Assembly: GCA_019243445.1 (NCBI GenBank)
Contig: JAFAUH010000056.1
Coordinates: 1-62,665, forward strand
From: Streptomycetaceae bacterium
GTDB lineage: Bacteria; Actinomycetota; Actinomycetes; Streptomycetales; Streptomycetaceae
Reading direction: 5' to 3'
Length of the DNA stretch: 62,665 nt
Shown here piece after piece: positions 45,904-58,800 of this stretch. A model generated the notes under the pieces. The model searched no databases, had not been told where the DNA came from, and worked only from the letters and a program-made list of their open reading frames with translations. The stretch's first letter is position 1. The number at the start of each line of letters is the position of its first letter. Both the position numbers and the translations under genes were made by a program.

Positions 45904-47477
45904 CGGTCTCCTCCGATCAGTTGGACGACTGCCGCCCGGTCGGTCTTGCCGTTGGCGGTCCGCGGAAGCGTCGGCAGCACGGTGATGGTCAGGGGCAGCG
46001 AGACCGCGGGCAGCAGTTCGGACAGGGAGCGCAGCAGTGTGGAGGGCTCCGGTTCCGGCCTACCGGGCGCCGCGGTGACGGCGGCATGCAAGGTGCGTCC
46101 GCCCTCGGCGCGGTCGGGTGCCACACAGACCGCCTCGCCGACGGTTGGCTGGTCAAGCAGGCATGCCTCGACCTCCAGGAGGTTGATCCGGGTACCGCGG
46201 ATCTTGACGTCGTGGTCGAGTCGGCCGAGGAAGCGCAGGACGCCGTCCTCGTGCCGGACCAAGTCGCCGGTGCGGAAGGCGTGGGTGTGGCCGTGCGTGG
46301 TGCGCTCGATGGTCACGTAGCGGGCGGCGCTCAGGTCTGGCTGGTTGAGGTACTCGCGGGACATCGGCAGCCCTGCCACCAGCAGTTCACCGACATCCGA
46401 CGGCGCGGAACCGTGCGGCTCGTCCCCGTCCAGGGGGGCGATCAGCAGCTCGCAGCCGGGCAGCGGCCGGCCGATCGGCGGGTGCGTGGGCCAGTCGGTG
46501 ACAGGCCCTTGGAGAGTGTGCACGGTAACCATCGCCGACTCGCTCTGTCCGTAGTGGTTGTTGAGGACACAGTCCTTTAGCCGGGCGAACAGCGCGCGCA
46601 CTGGCCCGGAGCACACGAGTTGTTCGCCGGCGGTGTTGATCTCGGCCAGCGCGAGTCCTTCCAGGCTCGCCTCAGCACCAGCGGCGACGGCCAGCATGTG
46701 CAGCGCCAGACAGGGCAGGAACAGCCGCTCGATCCGCTGTCGGCGCAGCCAGTCCAGCAGCCCGAAGGGGTCAAAACGCAGCCGCTCGGGAACGGTTACC
46801 AGCGTCCCGCCGCCGGCGAGGGTGCCGAGGACCTCCTGGAACCACACGTCGAAGTTCATCGGCGCGAACTGCGCTGTGCGCAGGTCGCCGCGTCGGGAGT
46901 GCGTGCGCTGCCACTCGGCCATGTTGTCCACACAGCTATGCGGGAGCGCCACCCCCTTGGGCCGTCCGGTAGAGCCGGAGGTGTATATCACATACACCGG
47001 GCGGTCCGGCACACAGACGGTGGGCGGCAACGCGGTGGAGCTTACCTCCCAGGTGCCGCTTTGGGGTGGTGGTATTTCCAGGGCCGGGGTACCGGTTCCG
47101 ATGGCAGGCAGTGCGCCGCTGTGCAGCAGCACCTTCGGGCGGCTGTCGGTAAGCATGTGCGCGAGCCGCCGCTCGGGGTAGGCGGCGTCCAGCGGCACGC
47201 AGGCAGCTGTGAGTCTCATCGCGGCCAGCACCGCGGCCACGACGTCGGTGCCGCGCTCGCCGGTGACGGCGACCCGGTCCCCGGCGCCCACGCCCTTGTC
47301 GCGGAGCAGTGCCGCGATGTGCCCGGACCAGGCCAGGAGCCCGTCGTAGGTCACCTCCCGCCGCTCGTCGACGATGGCGATCTGCCCGCCGCGTCGGGCG
47401 GCCACACGCGTCAAGGATTCCAGGAAGCAAGGAGGCTGGGTGTCCCCGCCCCACAGGGAGAGCATGGCGGGGCTCAT
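45900..47477 (-). CDS. Stand-alone adenylation domain (proline/piperazate-type code)
   Basis: 525 aa, complete A domain with IYTSGSTGRPKGV, NFDVWFQEVLG, NTAGEQLV, NHYGQSES, RTGDLVRHEDG and catalytic Lys in RTANGKTDR. The specificity positions read about D-V-Q-L-N-A-H-M-V-K, close to the proline code (D-V-Q-x-x-A-H-x-V). With piperazate genes immediately upstream, piperazic acid (a cyclic proline-like residue) is the likely substrate. It has no PCP of its own; the next protein supplies one. ATG 47477 overlaps the upstream stop (ATGA). Confidence 0.83.
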   Translation of the reverse strand: MSPAMLSLWGGDTQPPCFLESLTRVAARRGGQIAIVDERREVTYDGLLAWSGHIAALLRDKGVGAGDRVAVTGERGTDVVAAVLAAMRLTAACVPLDAAYPERRLAHMLTDSRPKVLLHSGALPAIGTGTPALEIPPPQSGTWEVSSTALPPTVCVPDRPVYVIYTSGSTGRPKGVALPHSCVDNMAEWQRTHSRRGDLRTAQFAPMNFDVWFQEVLGTLAGGGTLVTVPERLRFDPFGLLDWLRRQRIERLFLPCLALHMLAVAAGAEASLEGLALAEINTAGEQLVCSGPVRALFARLKDCVLNNHYGQSESAMVTVHTLQGPVTDWPTHPPIGRPLPGCELLIAPLDGDEPHGSAPSDVGELLVAGLPMSREYLNQPDLSAARYVTIERTTHGHTHAFRTGDLVRHEDGVLRFLGRLDHDVKIRGTRINLLEVEACLLDQPTVGEAVCVAPDRAEGGRTLHAAVTAAPGRPEPEPSTLLRSLSELLPAVSLPLTITVLPTLPRTANGKTDRAAVVQLIGGDR

Positions 47478-48187
47478 GCGCCGACCGCCTCCCCCGTCTC
47501 CCGCTTCTGTTCCCGCTTTGGACATGGTTCCGGCCCCGACTCCCCGGCCAGTGCCGGGTCGTATGCGCACATCAACTGGGCCAGGTCGCGGGTGGCGCCG
47601 CAGGGGGATCCGGCGAACCACGACACCACCTGCCGACGCGTCTCCACGGGCTTTTCTTGGCTGAGCTTGAGCATCGTGTCGGCGCGCTCGACCTCGAAGC
47701 GGAAGGCGCCCACGCCGGGCGCGAGGGTACGGAAGTACTCCAGCGAGGCGGCCGGGTCCCAGGCACAGCCGAACTCCCGCTCGTAGGCGGCGACTGTGTG
47801 CCCCACCACCCGCAGGATCTCCTCCAGGTCCTCGCTGGGCACGAGAGTCCCCTCCAAGTGCACCGCGGTGAAGTCCCAGGTGGGAGCGGCGACTTCGGTC
47901 TCGTAGACCGTGGGGGACACATAGCCGTGCGGTCCGGTGAACACGAGCTTGGCCGGGGTGGGGCCCGCCAGCGCCCGCCAGTGCGGATTGGCGCGGTTGA
48001 GGTGGCCGAGCAGCGTGGTGCCGGCCAGCCCGACAGGTGCGGGGGCCTCGGGGTCCGGGATCGCGGGGAGGTGTGTGACGTTCGGGACGGGTTCACCGGT
48101 GGTGACCAGCATGGCGAGCGGGTTGCGCTGGATGAGGGCCAGCGTGGTCGCGGGGTCGGTCTCGCGGTAGAGGTCGGGGACGTACAT
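47474..48187 (-). CDS. ktzT: KtzT-type piperazate synthase (PaiB-like fold)
   Basis: 237 aa, PaiB/FMN-binding-regulator-like protein: MYVPDLYRETDPATTLALIQ, NPHWRALAGPTPAKLVFTGP, GYVSPTVYETEVAAPTWDFT, AVHLEGTLVP, AYEREFG. Members beside an ornithine N-hydroxylase are heme-dependent piperazate synthases, which close the N-N bond of N5-hydroxyornithine. Here the hydroxylase gene overlaps it (TGATG at 48187), so the assignment is strong by context. Taken alone, the sequence could be read as a PaiB regulator. Confidence 0.82.
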   Translation of the reverse strand: MYVPDLYRETDPATTLALIQRNPLAMLVTTGEPVPNVTHLPAIPDPEAPAPVGLAGTTLLGHLNRANPHWRALAGPTPAKLVFTGPHGYVSPTVYETEVAAPTWDFTAVHLEGTLVPSEDLEEILRVVGHTVAAYEREFGCAWDPAASLEYFRTLAPGVGAFRFEVERADTMLKLSQEKPVETRRQVVSWFAGSPCGATRDLAQLMCAYDPALAGESGPEPCPKREQKRETGEAVGA

Positions 48188-49476
48188 CAGCGCCTCCCGT
48201 CGCGGGTCAGCAGCGAGCGGCTCATCTCGGCGGCCCGCACTGCGGTGTTGGACAGCAGTCCGGCGCCGATACCGTGCGAACGTTCGGCCGCGGGGCCGTG
48301 CACGTAGATGCCGCAGTGCACGGTGTTGGAGGTGAGGACGCGGTAGTCCCGGTCCAGTACGAGGCGGCCCTCGTTATCACGCTTGCAGTCCTGGGCGAGG
48401 GTGCCGAGGACCGTTTCGGGGTCCTCGGGCTCGTATCCGGTGGCGCAGATGACGGCGTCTACGTCCAGGGTGCGCACCGTGCCGGTGGGCAGGAACTCCA
48501 CCCGCAGCCGTACGCCGTCGGCGCTTTCGGTCAGCTCCAGCAGGCGGGAGGTGGACAGCACGTGAAGTCGCTCCCGGCCCCGCACCCGTTCCTGGTATTG
48601 CCGCTGGTACAGCTCGGTGATCAGCTCCGAGTCGACCACCGAGTAGTTGGTGTTCGCGTGGTATCCGAGAAGCTGCTTCTTCACGCTCTCGGGGGCCGAG
48701 AAGAAGTGGTCTACGGCCTCCGGGTCGAAAATCCGGTTGGCGAACGGGGTGTCGTCGGCGGCGCTGTAGCCGTAGCGGGAAAAGACCGCGTAGATCTCGG
48801 CGGTGGGGAATCTGCGGTGCAGGTAGGCGGTGGCTTCTGCGGCGCTCTGGCCGGCGCCGAGCACCGCGATCCTGGCCGAGGCGGCCGCCGCGAGGGCCTC
48901 GGCACCGCCGATCATCGTCTCGCTGTGCCACACCCGCTCCGACGCGGTAACCCCGTCCGGCAGCCGGGGAACGAGGCCGGTGCCGATGACGACGTTCCGG
49001 GCGTGGTACGCGCGGGTCATGCCGCCCTGTCGCACCGTCAGCTCGACGCTGCCCACGGCGCCGTCGGCGGTCACCGGCACGATGCGCTCGACGCTGGAGC
49101 CGTAGGTCACCACGTCCGCGACCCGCTCGGCGGCCCACTCCAGGTAGTCGTGGAACTCGACGCGCAACGGATAGAACGTCTTGCTGTTGATGAAGTCGGG
49201 GAGTCGGCTTTGGGAGTGGAGATAGGAGACGAAGCTGAAGTCGCTGTTCGGGTTACGCATGGTGACCAGATCCTTGAGGAACGAGATCTGCATCGTGGTG
49301 TCTTCGGCCAGCATCCCGCTGTGCCAACGGAACTCCGGCTGCTGCTCGAAGAACACGAGTGACCCCGGCTGCGCCCCCTCCTCGATGAGAGCGATCGCCA
49401 GCGCGAGGTTGGACGGTCCGAACCCGCACCCCGCTATGTCGAGAATCGGCTCCCCGGAGGACTGAGGAATTGACAT
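48187..49476 (-). CDS. ktzI: L-ornithine N5-monooxygenase (KtzI/SidA family)
   Basis: 429 aa flavin-dependent N-hydroxylase: FAD site GCGFGPSNLALAIAL, FFEQQPEFRWHSGML, MQISFLKDLVTMRNP, NADPH site VLGAGQSAAEA, SRYGYSAADDTPF, and the C-terminal ATGYEPEDP. These are the marks of ornithine/lysine N-monooxygenases. ATG 49476 with an AGGGA site is preferred over 49494. Followed by KtzT, it should supply N5-hydroxyornithine for piperazic acid rather than a siderophore hydroxamate. Confidence 0.88.
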   Translation of the reverse strand: MSIPQSSGEPILDIAGCGFGPSNLALAIALIEEGAQPGSLVFFEQQPEFRWHSGMLAEDTTMQISFLKDLVTMRNPNSDFSFVSYLHSQSRLPDFINSKTFYPLRVEFHDYLEWAAERVADVVTYGSSVERIVPVTADGAVGSVELTVRQGGMTRAYHARNVVIGTGLVPRLPDGVTASERVWHSETMIGGAEALAAAASARIAVLGAGQSAAEATAYLHRRFPTAEIYAVFSRYGYSAADDTPFANRIFDPEAVDHFFSAPESVKKQLLGYHANTNYSVVDSELITELYQRQYQERVRGRERLHVLSTSRLLELTESADGVRLRVEFLPTGTVRTLDVDAVICATGYEPEDPETVLGTLAQDCKRDNEGRLVLDRDYRVLTSNTVHCGIYVHGPAAERSHGIGAGLLSNTAVRAAEMSRSLLTRDGRR

Positions 49477-49557
49477 GAGCGTCCCTCTCTGCATCGTGTT
49501 CTCGTGGGTCGTCCTTGGTCCGCCTGCGACTTCTACCGTTTGTGAGTCCGCGGCGGC

Positions 49558-50679
49558 CTATGTCTCCTCGGTGAAAAGGCCCCGGTGGAGCGGGGTGACC
49601 CGGAAGGGGCCGCCGGCGTACGGGGAATGCGCTGACAGCGGCACGCGGGCGCCGCCGATCCGCACCAGAGCGCCGGTGAAGGTGTACTCGGGGTGGACAC
49701 CGTCGGCCGCCGGGCGCGCGGCACAATCCAGTTCGAGGACGTCCCCGGGAACTGCCTCGACCGGCTCCGGCAGGTCGAAGGGCACATACACCGGCAGCCA
49801 GTTGGTGATCGTCTCCAGGCTGTCCAGCACCGGCCCGTCCGGGGCGCAGCGCAGGGTGAGCCACAGCAGCAGTCCGTCGAAGCGGCCGGGCGCGGGGAAT
49901 TCCAGTCGGGCGGCCGGGAAGCGTACCGTGCCCTCCTCCAGGCGCAAGTCCTCCACGAGGCAGTCGGTGGTGCGCAGCGCCTCGCGGTCCACGTTACCCA
50001 GGCACATCCGCAAGTCGAACGGCTCACCCGCGCTGGTGAGGATGTCGGCGACATAGTCGGCGACATCCTCGTCCACGGCGTAGTCCCCCTCCAGCAGGTC
50101 CTCGGCGCAGACGGCGGCGGCGCGGGTGCCGACGGCCGCGGGAATCACCGCGCCGCCGGGCGTCAGCAGCCTGTCACGTACGTCGTCGAGGATGGCGGCG
50201 ATGCCCTCGGCACCGCCGATGCTGCCGACCAGTTCGGCGATGCAGACTTCGGCACGTTCCGGCAGGCCGACGGTGGTGGCCTCGCCGGACAGGACCTCGA
50301 TGTCGTATTGGGGCCGGTTCTTCGCCAGCGCCGTGGCGCGGGCAGCGCTGGCCGGGATGCTCTCGACGGCGCACACGGACCGGGCGCCGCACTCGGCGGC
50401 ATACAGCGACCACAGCAGATCGGGACCGCAGCCAATCTCCAGGACCCGGGCGTGCGGAACACGCTCCTCAATGGCCTTTCGGAAGATCGTATTTCGGGGC
50501 TCATCCTGGAGCATCACGTGGTAGAGGAAGTCGTCGTAGAGGGGATACTCACCGACCGAGGGCCACAGATAGGGCCGCCCATCCGCCCACGCGTCCCGCT
50601 TCACCCGCAGGCGCAACCGCCTGCCGCCGACCGTGACGGTGCGCCAGGGCGGGCCAATGTGCTGGATGGGGCCCGTCAT
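49558..50679 (-). CDS. Class I methyltransferase resembling protein arginine methyltransferases
   Basis: 373 aa. SAM-binding motif [30 protein letters not shown], then [14 protein letters not shown] in the place of the PRMT double-E loop, followed by a long beta-rich C-terminal half as in PRMT-type enzymes. ATG 50679 overlaps the mbtH stop (ATGA). In this operon it probably N-methylates a basic residue or amine of the peptide or a precursor. The substrate is unknown, and PRMT-like enzymes are not standard in piperazate pathways. Confidence 0.7.
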   Translation of the reverse strand: MTGPIQHIGPPWRTVTVGGRRLRLRVKRDAWADGRPYLWPSVGEYPLYDDFLYHVMLQDEPRNTIFRKAIEERVPHARVLEIGCGPDLLWSLYAAECGARSVCAVESIPASAARATALAKNRPQYDIEVLSGEATTVGLPERAEVCIAELVGSIGGAEGIAAILDDVRDRLLTPGGAVIPAAVGTRAAAVCAEDLLEGDYAVDEDVADYVADILTSAGEPFDLRMCLGNVDREALRTTDCLVEDLRLEEGTVRFPAARLEFPAPGRFDGLLLWLTLRCAPDGPVLDSLETITNWLPVYVPFDLPEPVEAVPGDVLELDCAARPAADGVHPEYTFTGALVRIGGARVPLSAHSPYAGGPFRVTPLHRGLFTEET

Positions 50680-50852
50680 GCGCAGTCTCCGCCGCGTGGC
50701 CGCATGTTCGTCCACACCTCTTCAATGTGGCGCAGGCAGTCCTCGCGGGCACCGGAGAATCCATCAGTACGCCAGCCGGCTGGGATCGGCAGGCCCAACC
50801 GCCATATCGAGTACTGTTCCTCGTCGTTGACAACAACCAAGTATTCACTCAT
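50676..50852 (-). CDS. mbtH: MbtH-like NRPS chaperone
   Basis: 58 aa with the MbtH signature: [40 protein letters not shown]. MbtH proteins bind adenylation domains and help them fold and work. It is the first gene of the minus operon. The ORF is open to 50873, but ATG 50852 gives a slightly short but normal MbtH start; a purine-rich GGTGGCGGT precedes it. Confidence 0.9.
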   Translation of the reverse strand: MSEYLVVVNDEEQYSIWRLGLPIPAGWRTDGFSGAREDCLRHIEEVWTNMRPRGGDCA

Positions 50853-51078
50853 ACCGCCACCGTCACGGAGCACGGGGCCCTTGGGAATCCCCGAAATTCT
50901 TCATGGTGCGCGCCCCTTGTGAAGCGGTGCTCCACAGTCTTGTTCGACCAGCGGTGTGTGCGTGGCGAAAAAAGCGTTCCCTGCCCTTGCAACATTTGGC
51001 ACATAGTCAGCGCAGATTCCGAGTGTTAGCAATGAGGGGTCGGCACCGACGGCATTGGGGGTTGTCGTGCATCCGTTG
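50853..51078. promoter_or_regulatory. Divergent intergenic region of the NRPS cluster
   Basis: About 225 bp separate the mbtH operon (leftward) from the interrupted A-domain gene (rightward), so both halves of the cluster must be started from here. I see AT-richer patches (for example TTGCAACATTTGGCACATAG around 50993) but no clear -35/-10 pair or palindrome to name. Coordinated control of both operons from this stretch is inference from layout. Confidence 0.35.
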
Positions 51079-53457
<2,379 letters not shown>

Positions 53458-53523
53458 CCAGGCCTTCCGTCAGCACCCCTGACTCAAAGCCACAGCCCGC
53501 GAGAACAGGCAGAAAGAAGCAGC

Positions 53524-54516
53524 ATGACTGGCACCGCATTTCGTACCGCTTCCCACAGCACGCGACGCGAGTTCAGCGCTGCCGTGCACCGTCTCATCCA
53601 GGCCGGCGCCACGGCGGACACCGTCCTTGGCGGTACACGTAGGCAGTTGCCGCCCGGCCTGGCGCAGCGGTTGACCGGGCTGATCGGAGCGCCGGCCGAG
53701 TGGAACGGCTTCCGAGTCCTGCGGGGGCTGTTCGCCGACTTGGGCGAGCCGGGACCCACCCGCGCGCACTGGTCCGAGACAAACGGAGCAGCCGACGTGC
53801 CCTACGACGTCGGGCTAGCCCTGATCGGCGGGCTGCTGGGAGAGGTATTCGGCTGGATCAACCAGCAGGGCGGACGCCTGGTGCACAACATCCTGCCCAG
53901 CCCCGGCTACGAAACCCAGCAGGTCGGGGCGAGCAGCACGCTTGCGTTGGCCTGGCACACCGAGGACGGCTTCCACCCCGAGCGCGCCGATTTCCTGCTT
54001 CTGGCCTGCCTGCGCAATCCTGACCGGGTCGCCACCCGGCTGGCCAGCATCCGCGACATCAAGCTGAGCGATGCGGACACCGTCCAGCTCAGCCGCCCGC
54101 TGCTGGTGATAGAGCCGGATGACAGCTACGCGCCCGACCCCGGTCGGAAAGACGGCACTGTCGGCATCCGCACCGTGTGGGGCAGCGACGGGGCCCTATG
54201 CGTGCGCTACGACCCGACGTACACGCAGATGCTCACCCCGGACCCGGCCTTCATCGAGGCGTACGCGCGTCTGGAGCCGGCCTTCGAGGAGCACGCCGTC
54301 GAGGTGGGGCTGGAGCCGGGCGATCTGCTACTGGTCGACAACGACGTGGTGGTACACGGACGTTCGGCCTTTCCACCCCGCTACGACGGCACCGACCGCT
54401 GGCTCAAGCGGGTGCTGGTCCGCTCAGCCGACACCGGCCGCCCGGCGCGGCCCCCGCAGGAGCGTGAGGAGCACGGGTTCGGCCAGCAGCGCGTGCGGCC
54501 CGCGCCGCGCCCTTAG
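53524..54516 (+). CDS. Fe(II)/2-oxoglutarate oxygenase of the clavaminate synthase/arginine hydroxylase type
   Basis: 330 aa. Metal ligands His and Glu in WHTEDGFHPERADFLLL (about 144) and distal His in NDVVVHGRSAF (about 278), with the 2-oxoglutarate-binding Arg in RWLKRVLVR. The spacing and surroundings match the VioC/clavaminate synthase group, which beta-hydroxylate Arg, Asn, Orn or similar. It is preceded by AGAAAGAAG and follows the interrupted A-domain gene by 66 bp. It probably hydroxylates a free or tethered amino acid of this peptide; the residue is unknown. Confidence 0.82.
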   Translation: MTGTAFRTASHSTRREFSAAVHRLIQAGATADTVLGGTRRQLPPGLAQRLTGLIGAPAEWNGFRVLRGLFADLGEPGPTRAHWSETNGAADVPYDVGLALIGGLLGEVFGWINQQGGRLVHNILPSPGYETQQVGASSTLALAWHTEDGFHPERADFLLLACLRNPDRVATRLASIRDIKLSDADTVQLSRPLLVIEPDDSYAPDPGRKDGTVGIRTVWGSDGALCVRYDPTYTQMLTPDPAFIEAYARLEPAFEEHAVEVGLEPGDLLLVDNDVVVHGRSAFPPRYDGTDRWLKRVLVRSADTGRPARPPQEREEHGFGQQRVRPAPRP

Positions 54517-54568
54517 TGCTCCGCCTCCCCGACGCCGCCCGCATCCGCCGACGACTGAGGACACCACC

Positions 54569-55795
54569 GTGCTGCCTGGAAACCTCTCGCTGACCGACCC
54601 CCAGCTCTACGCGGCGGGCGACCCCCACCAAGTGTGGCGGGCTCTGCGCCGCGAACAGCCCGTACTGTGGCACCAGCCAGCAAACGGATCCGGCTTTTGG
54701 GCGGTCACCGGCTACGAACCAGGACTGCGGGTACTGCAAGAGTGGCAAACCTTCAGCTCGGTGCAGGGCACGATGCTGCGCCGTGACCTGACGAAGCCGT
54801 ACCCGGGGGCCGGGTTGATGCTCGCCCTCAGCGACCCGCCACGGCACACGATGCTGCGCCGCGCGGTGAGGCAACTGTTCACGCCGCGTTCGCTGGCACG
54901 GCTGGAGGACAAGGCGCGAGCGATCGTTCGGCCATTGGTAGCCGACGCGGTGGCCGCCGGGCACTGCGACTTCGTGGAGGACGTCGCCGCGCGCATTCCG
55001 CTCGCGCTGGCCGCCGACCTGCTCGGCGTGCCGGTCGAAGACGTCAGCCGGATCGCCGCCGCCACGGCGCGGATCTCCTCCCGGGATCAGGACGCCGGCG
55101 GCCTGGACGCACAGATCGCGCACCTGGAACTGCTGGAGTACTACAGCCGGGTACTGGAGTGCCGCCGCGCAGACCCCGGGGACGACCTGATGTCCGCGCT
55201 GATCGAAGCGCAGGCGGAGGGGGCAGACATCACCGACGAGGAGGCCATCCTCACCTGCGACAACGTCATCGTGGCGGTGGGCGACACCACACGCGCTGCG
55301 GCGGCCGCCGGACTGCTGGCGCTGCTCGAACACCCGGACCAGTGGACTGCCCTACAGGCAGGGCGAGTGCTTGCAGACCGCGCTGTGGATGAGATCCTGC
55401 GCTGGGCGCCACCGGCCACCCACCTACTGCGTACAGCGGTGGTGGACACCGTGCTGGGCGGGGTGCGGATCGCGGCCGGGGATCCGGTCACCGTGTGGAT
55501 TCCCTCGCTGAACCGCGACGAGTCGGTGTTCGGCGACGGCGGCACCTTCCGCCTTGACCGCACCCCCAACCGGCATCTGACTTTTGGCGGCGGTGTGCAC
55601 TTCTGCTTGGGCGCGGCGCTCGCGCGTCTGGTCCTGCGGGTGCTGCTGGAGGAACTGGTGGTCGGCACCGGGGACATCACCCTGGCCGGTGAGCCGCTGC
55701 GGCTCGCCTCGTACACGGTAGGCGGACTGGCCGCTCTCCCGCTGCGCCTCACGGCCCCGGCATCCACTTCCCGCACGGCGGCGCCAACCGCCTGA
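54569..55795 (+). CDS. Cytochrome P450 (bacterial CYP, tailoring)
   Basis: 408 aa: I-helix VAVGDTTRAAAAAG, K-helix VDEILRWAPP (ExxR), heme loop FGGGVHFCLGAALAR with the Cys ligand at about 345. The acid/alcohol pair and the PPRH motif (SDPPRHTMLR) are normal for class I bacterial P450s. GTG 54569, with GAGG 8 nt upstream, gives the natural N-terminus; the frame is open further up through the end of the oxygenase gene. It needs a ferredoxin from elsewhere. Oxidation of a carrier-bound amino acid or of the finished peptide is likely. Confidence 0.9.
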   Translation: MLPGNLSLTDPQLYAAGDPHQVWRALRREQPVLWHQPANGSGFWAVTGYEPGLRVLQEWQTFSSVQGTMLRRDLTKPYPGAGLMLALSDPPRHTMLRRAVRQLFTPRSLARLEDKARAIVRPLVADAVAAGHCDFVEDVAARIPLALAADLLGVPVEDVSRIAAATARISSRDQDAGGLDAQIAHLELLEYYSRVLECRRADPGDDLMSALIEAQAEGADITDEEAILTCDNVIVAVGDTTRAAAAAGLLALLEHPDQWTALQAGRVLADRAVDEILRWAPPATHLLRTAVVDTVLGGVRIAAGDPVTVWIPSLNRDESVFGDGGTFRLDRTPNRHLTFGGGVHFCLGAALARLVLRVLLEELVVGTGDITLAGEPLRLASYTVGGLAALPLRLTAPASTSRTAAPTA

Positions 55796-55837
55796 TCCGC
55801 CCTGCTGTCCTTCCGCACCCGGCCCTCAAGGAGCCCC

Positions 55838-58800
55838 ATGTCCACGCAGGCGTATGCGCATGACGACGCCACAGTGCACGAACTGGTGGCGGCGCGGGCC
55901 ACCGCCCGCCCGGACGCGGTCGCCGTCCTCGCCATGGACGAACCACCGCTCACCTACCGGCAGTTGGACGAGCGCTCCACCGCCCTCGCCGGTCGGCTGA
56001 CAGCACAGGGCGTACGTCCCGGCCAGTACGTGGCTGTCCGCATGCGCCGCACTCCCGCCTTCGTCGTCGCGTTGCTGGCCGTCATGAAGGCTGGCGGTGT
56101 GTACGTGGCCATCGACCCTGGCTGGCCCGCGCCGCGCGTACGTCACCTGGTGGAGACAGCGACCGCCCATATCCTGACCGATCAGGCCCCAAACGGCGCC
56201 TTCCCGCTGCGCCCCGCGCCGAAGCGCCGCCGACTGCGCCACGACGGCCCGGAAGAGAGCACCCCGCTGCCGGTGACCGGGCCGGGCGACGGCTGCGCGG
56301 TGATGTTCACCTCGGGCAGCACCGGCGAGCCCAAGGGTTCCGTCTCCCCGCACCGCGCCGTGGTGTGCCGTTTCGTCGGCGTGGACTACGCGGACTTCGG
56401 GCCCGGGCGTACCGTGCTGCAGGCCGCGCCGGTGTGTTGGGACGCCATGATGATCGAGCTGTGGTCGGTCCTGATGAACGGCGGCACCTGCCTGCTGCTC
56501 GGCGAGGGGCGCCACATCTGCCCAGGGCTGGTCCGCGAGTACGTCGCCACGGCGGGTCTGGACACACTGTGGCTCACCGCGGCGCTCTTCAACGCCTTTC
56601 TCGACGACGACCCCGGCTGTTTCGCCGGGCTGCGCCAGGTCCTCACCGGCGGCGAGAAGCTCTCACCGGGGCACGTGGGCGGCTTCCTCGCCGCGCACCC
56701 CGAGATCCGCCTCGTCAACGGCTATGGACCGGTCGAGACCACGGTGTTCGCGACGACACGAGTCGTACGGGGCGGCGACGCCGAGCGGTACGGACAGATC
56801 CCGCTGGGGACCGCGCTGCCCAGCACGCCGGTGCACCTCCTCGACGCCGCGGGCCGTCCCTGCCCACCGGGCGCGACTGGGGAGATCTGCATCGGCGGAC
56901 CCGGGCTGGCCCTGGGCTACCTGGGTGACAAGGAGCTGACCGCACGCAAGTTCGTGACGCTGGCCGGCGGGGAGCGGGTGTACCGCTCGGGCGATCTGGG
57001 CCGCTGGCACCCCGACGGGCTGCTGCTCTACGCCGGCCGACTGGACCGCCAGGTGAAGATCCGGGGGCAGCGCGTGGAGCCCGCTGAGCTGGAGCAGTTC
57101 TTGGAGGGTATCGGGGTACCTCGGGCCGCCGTCACTATTATACGTGATCCGGGCGGCGCCGCGACCGGGCTTGCGGCCCACTGTCTCGACCCCGGTGACG
57201 GTCGCACCGTCGAGGACCTGCGGGCCCGCTGCGCCGTAGAACTGCCGCCTTACATGTGTCCGCGGCATCTGGTGCTTCTCGGCGCCTTCCCGCTGACCGC
57301 GAGCGGCAAGGTCGACTTCGTGGCGCTGGCCGAGAGCCTCGAGCCGAGCCCCAGTCCCCCGGACTTTGGTGCCCCGGCGCGCGGTGAGGCAGCGGGGGAC
57401 CCGCTAGTGGGGGCCGTCCTCGCGGTGGTGGCCGAGCTGACGGGCCGTTCCTTCGGCCCCGATGATGACCTGTTCTTGTCGGGTGGCGACTCGGTGCTCG
57501 CCATGCAGCTGACCAGTCGGCTTAAGAGGCGGCACCGCATCCACGTCACTTTGAAGACGGTGTACGAGGGCCGCACTCCGCGAGCCATCGCCGCGGGCGC
57601 CGAACGGGTCAGGGAGCCGGAGCGAGACGGTGAACGGGCGCCTGGGCAGGAGGAAGTCGCGGACAGCCGCCAGGACCTGTGGCTCCAAGAACAGCTCGAA
57701 CCTGGCGACCGCGCCCACCTGCTGGTGCTTTCCTTCACCGTCTGCCCAGCTCTGGACACCGGGGCGCTGCGCGCTGCGCTTGACGCCGTCGTCGCCCGCC
57801 ATCCCGCGCTGCGTACCGTTTTCCGGCTGGGCGGCCCGACCCTCATAGCTCACGAGTTGCCAAGGGCGCGGATCCCCCTCCAGGAAACCGAGCGCGACAT
57901 GGGTACAACAGGGGTCGTACCGGACGCGTGGCTGGTGCCCTTCGACCTGGCCGATGAGCCGCCTGTGCGCTGCTTCGTCACACCCACTGGCACGGGCTCG
58001 ATGCTCACCTTGGTGCTCCATCACATCGCCTACGACGGCTGGTCGGAACGCGCCTTTTTCACCGACCTGGGCGCGGCCTATGGCCAGGCGTTCGCAGAGG
58101 CGGCCGTCCCCAAGGGTCCGGTGCGGCCTGTTCGGGCGTGGCGGCCGTCGCCACCGGGCGAGGCGGCACGGGCACGGGTCCGCGCCCACTGGGAGCACAC
58201 GCTGCGGCAAACCGAGCCGTTGGCCCTGCCGCCCGGTGCCGTGGCCGGGGACGCGCGGTTCGCGCAGCGGCAGCTGGCACTGGATGCCGGTCAGGCCCGT
58301 GCGCTGTGCGCACACGCACGCAGCTCTGCGCACTTCGCAGCGCTCGCCTGGTACGGCACCGCACTGCACCGGCTCACCGGCGCCGACCGCTTCGCCGTCG
58401 GCTCCTACCACGCGGGTCGGGAAGCGGTCGACGAGCACGTGGTCGGCTACTTCGTACGGCCGGTGCCCGTCGTCCTCGACTTCCGCTTTGGCAACGGACC
58501 GGCACAGGTGGCGGCGGCAGCCCGCCGCGACTGGCTGGCCGCCGTCGGCCTGCCGCCGCTACCGCTGTCCGAACTGGCGGCACTCGCGCCCCGGCTCAGC
58601 GATCCTTGGCTGACCCCGGTCTTCCAGGCCGCCTTGATCTACCAGAACGCACCCGCCGCCGACCTGGTCCTGCCAGGCCACACAGTGCTCCGCCGGGACG
58701 TGCCGCCGCCCGCCGCTTCCCTGCCCTTCCTGACCCAGATCTGGCCGAGTTCCGACGGCTCCTGGGACGTCCGCCTGGAGTGCGACCCGACCCGCGTGGC

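Noticed and set aside
47474-48187. PaiB-type transcriptional regulator as the function of the 237-aa protein
   Set aside because: Direct overlap with an ornithine N-hydroxylase gene and a proline-type A domain favours piperazate synthase; a regulator role remains the fallback.
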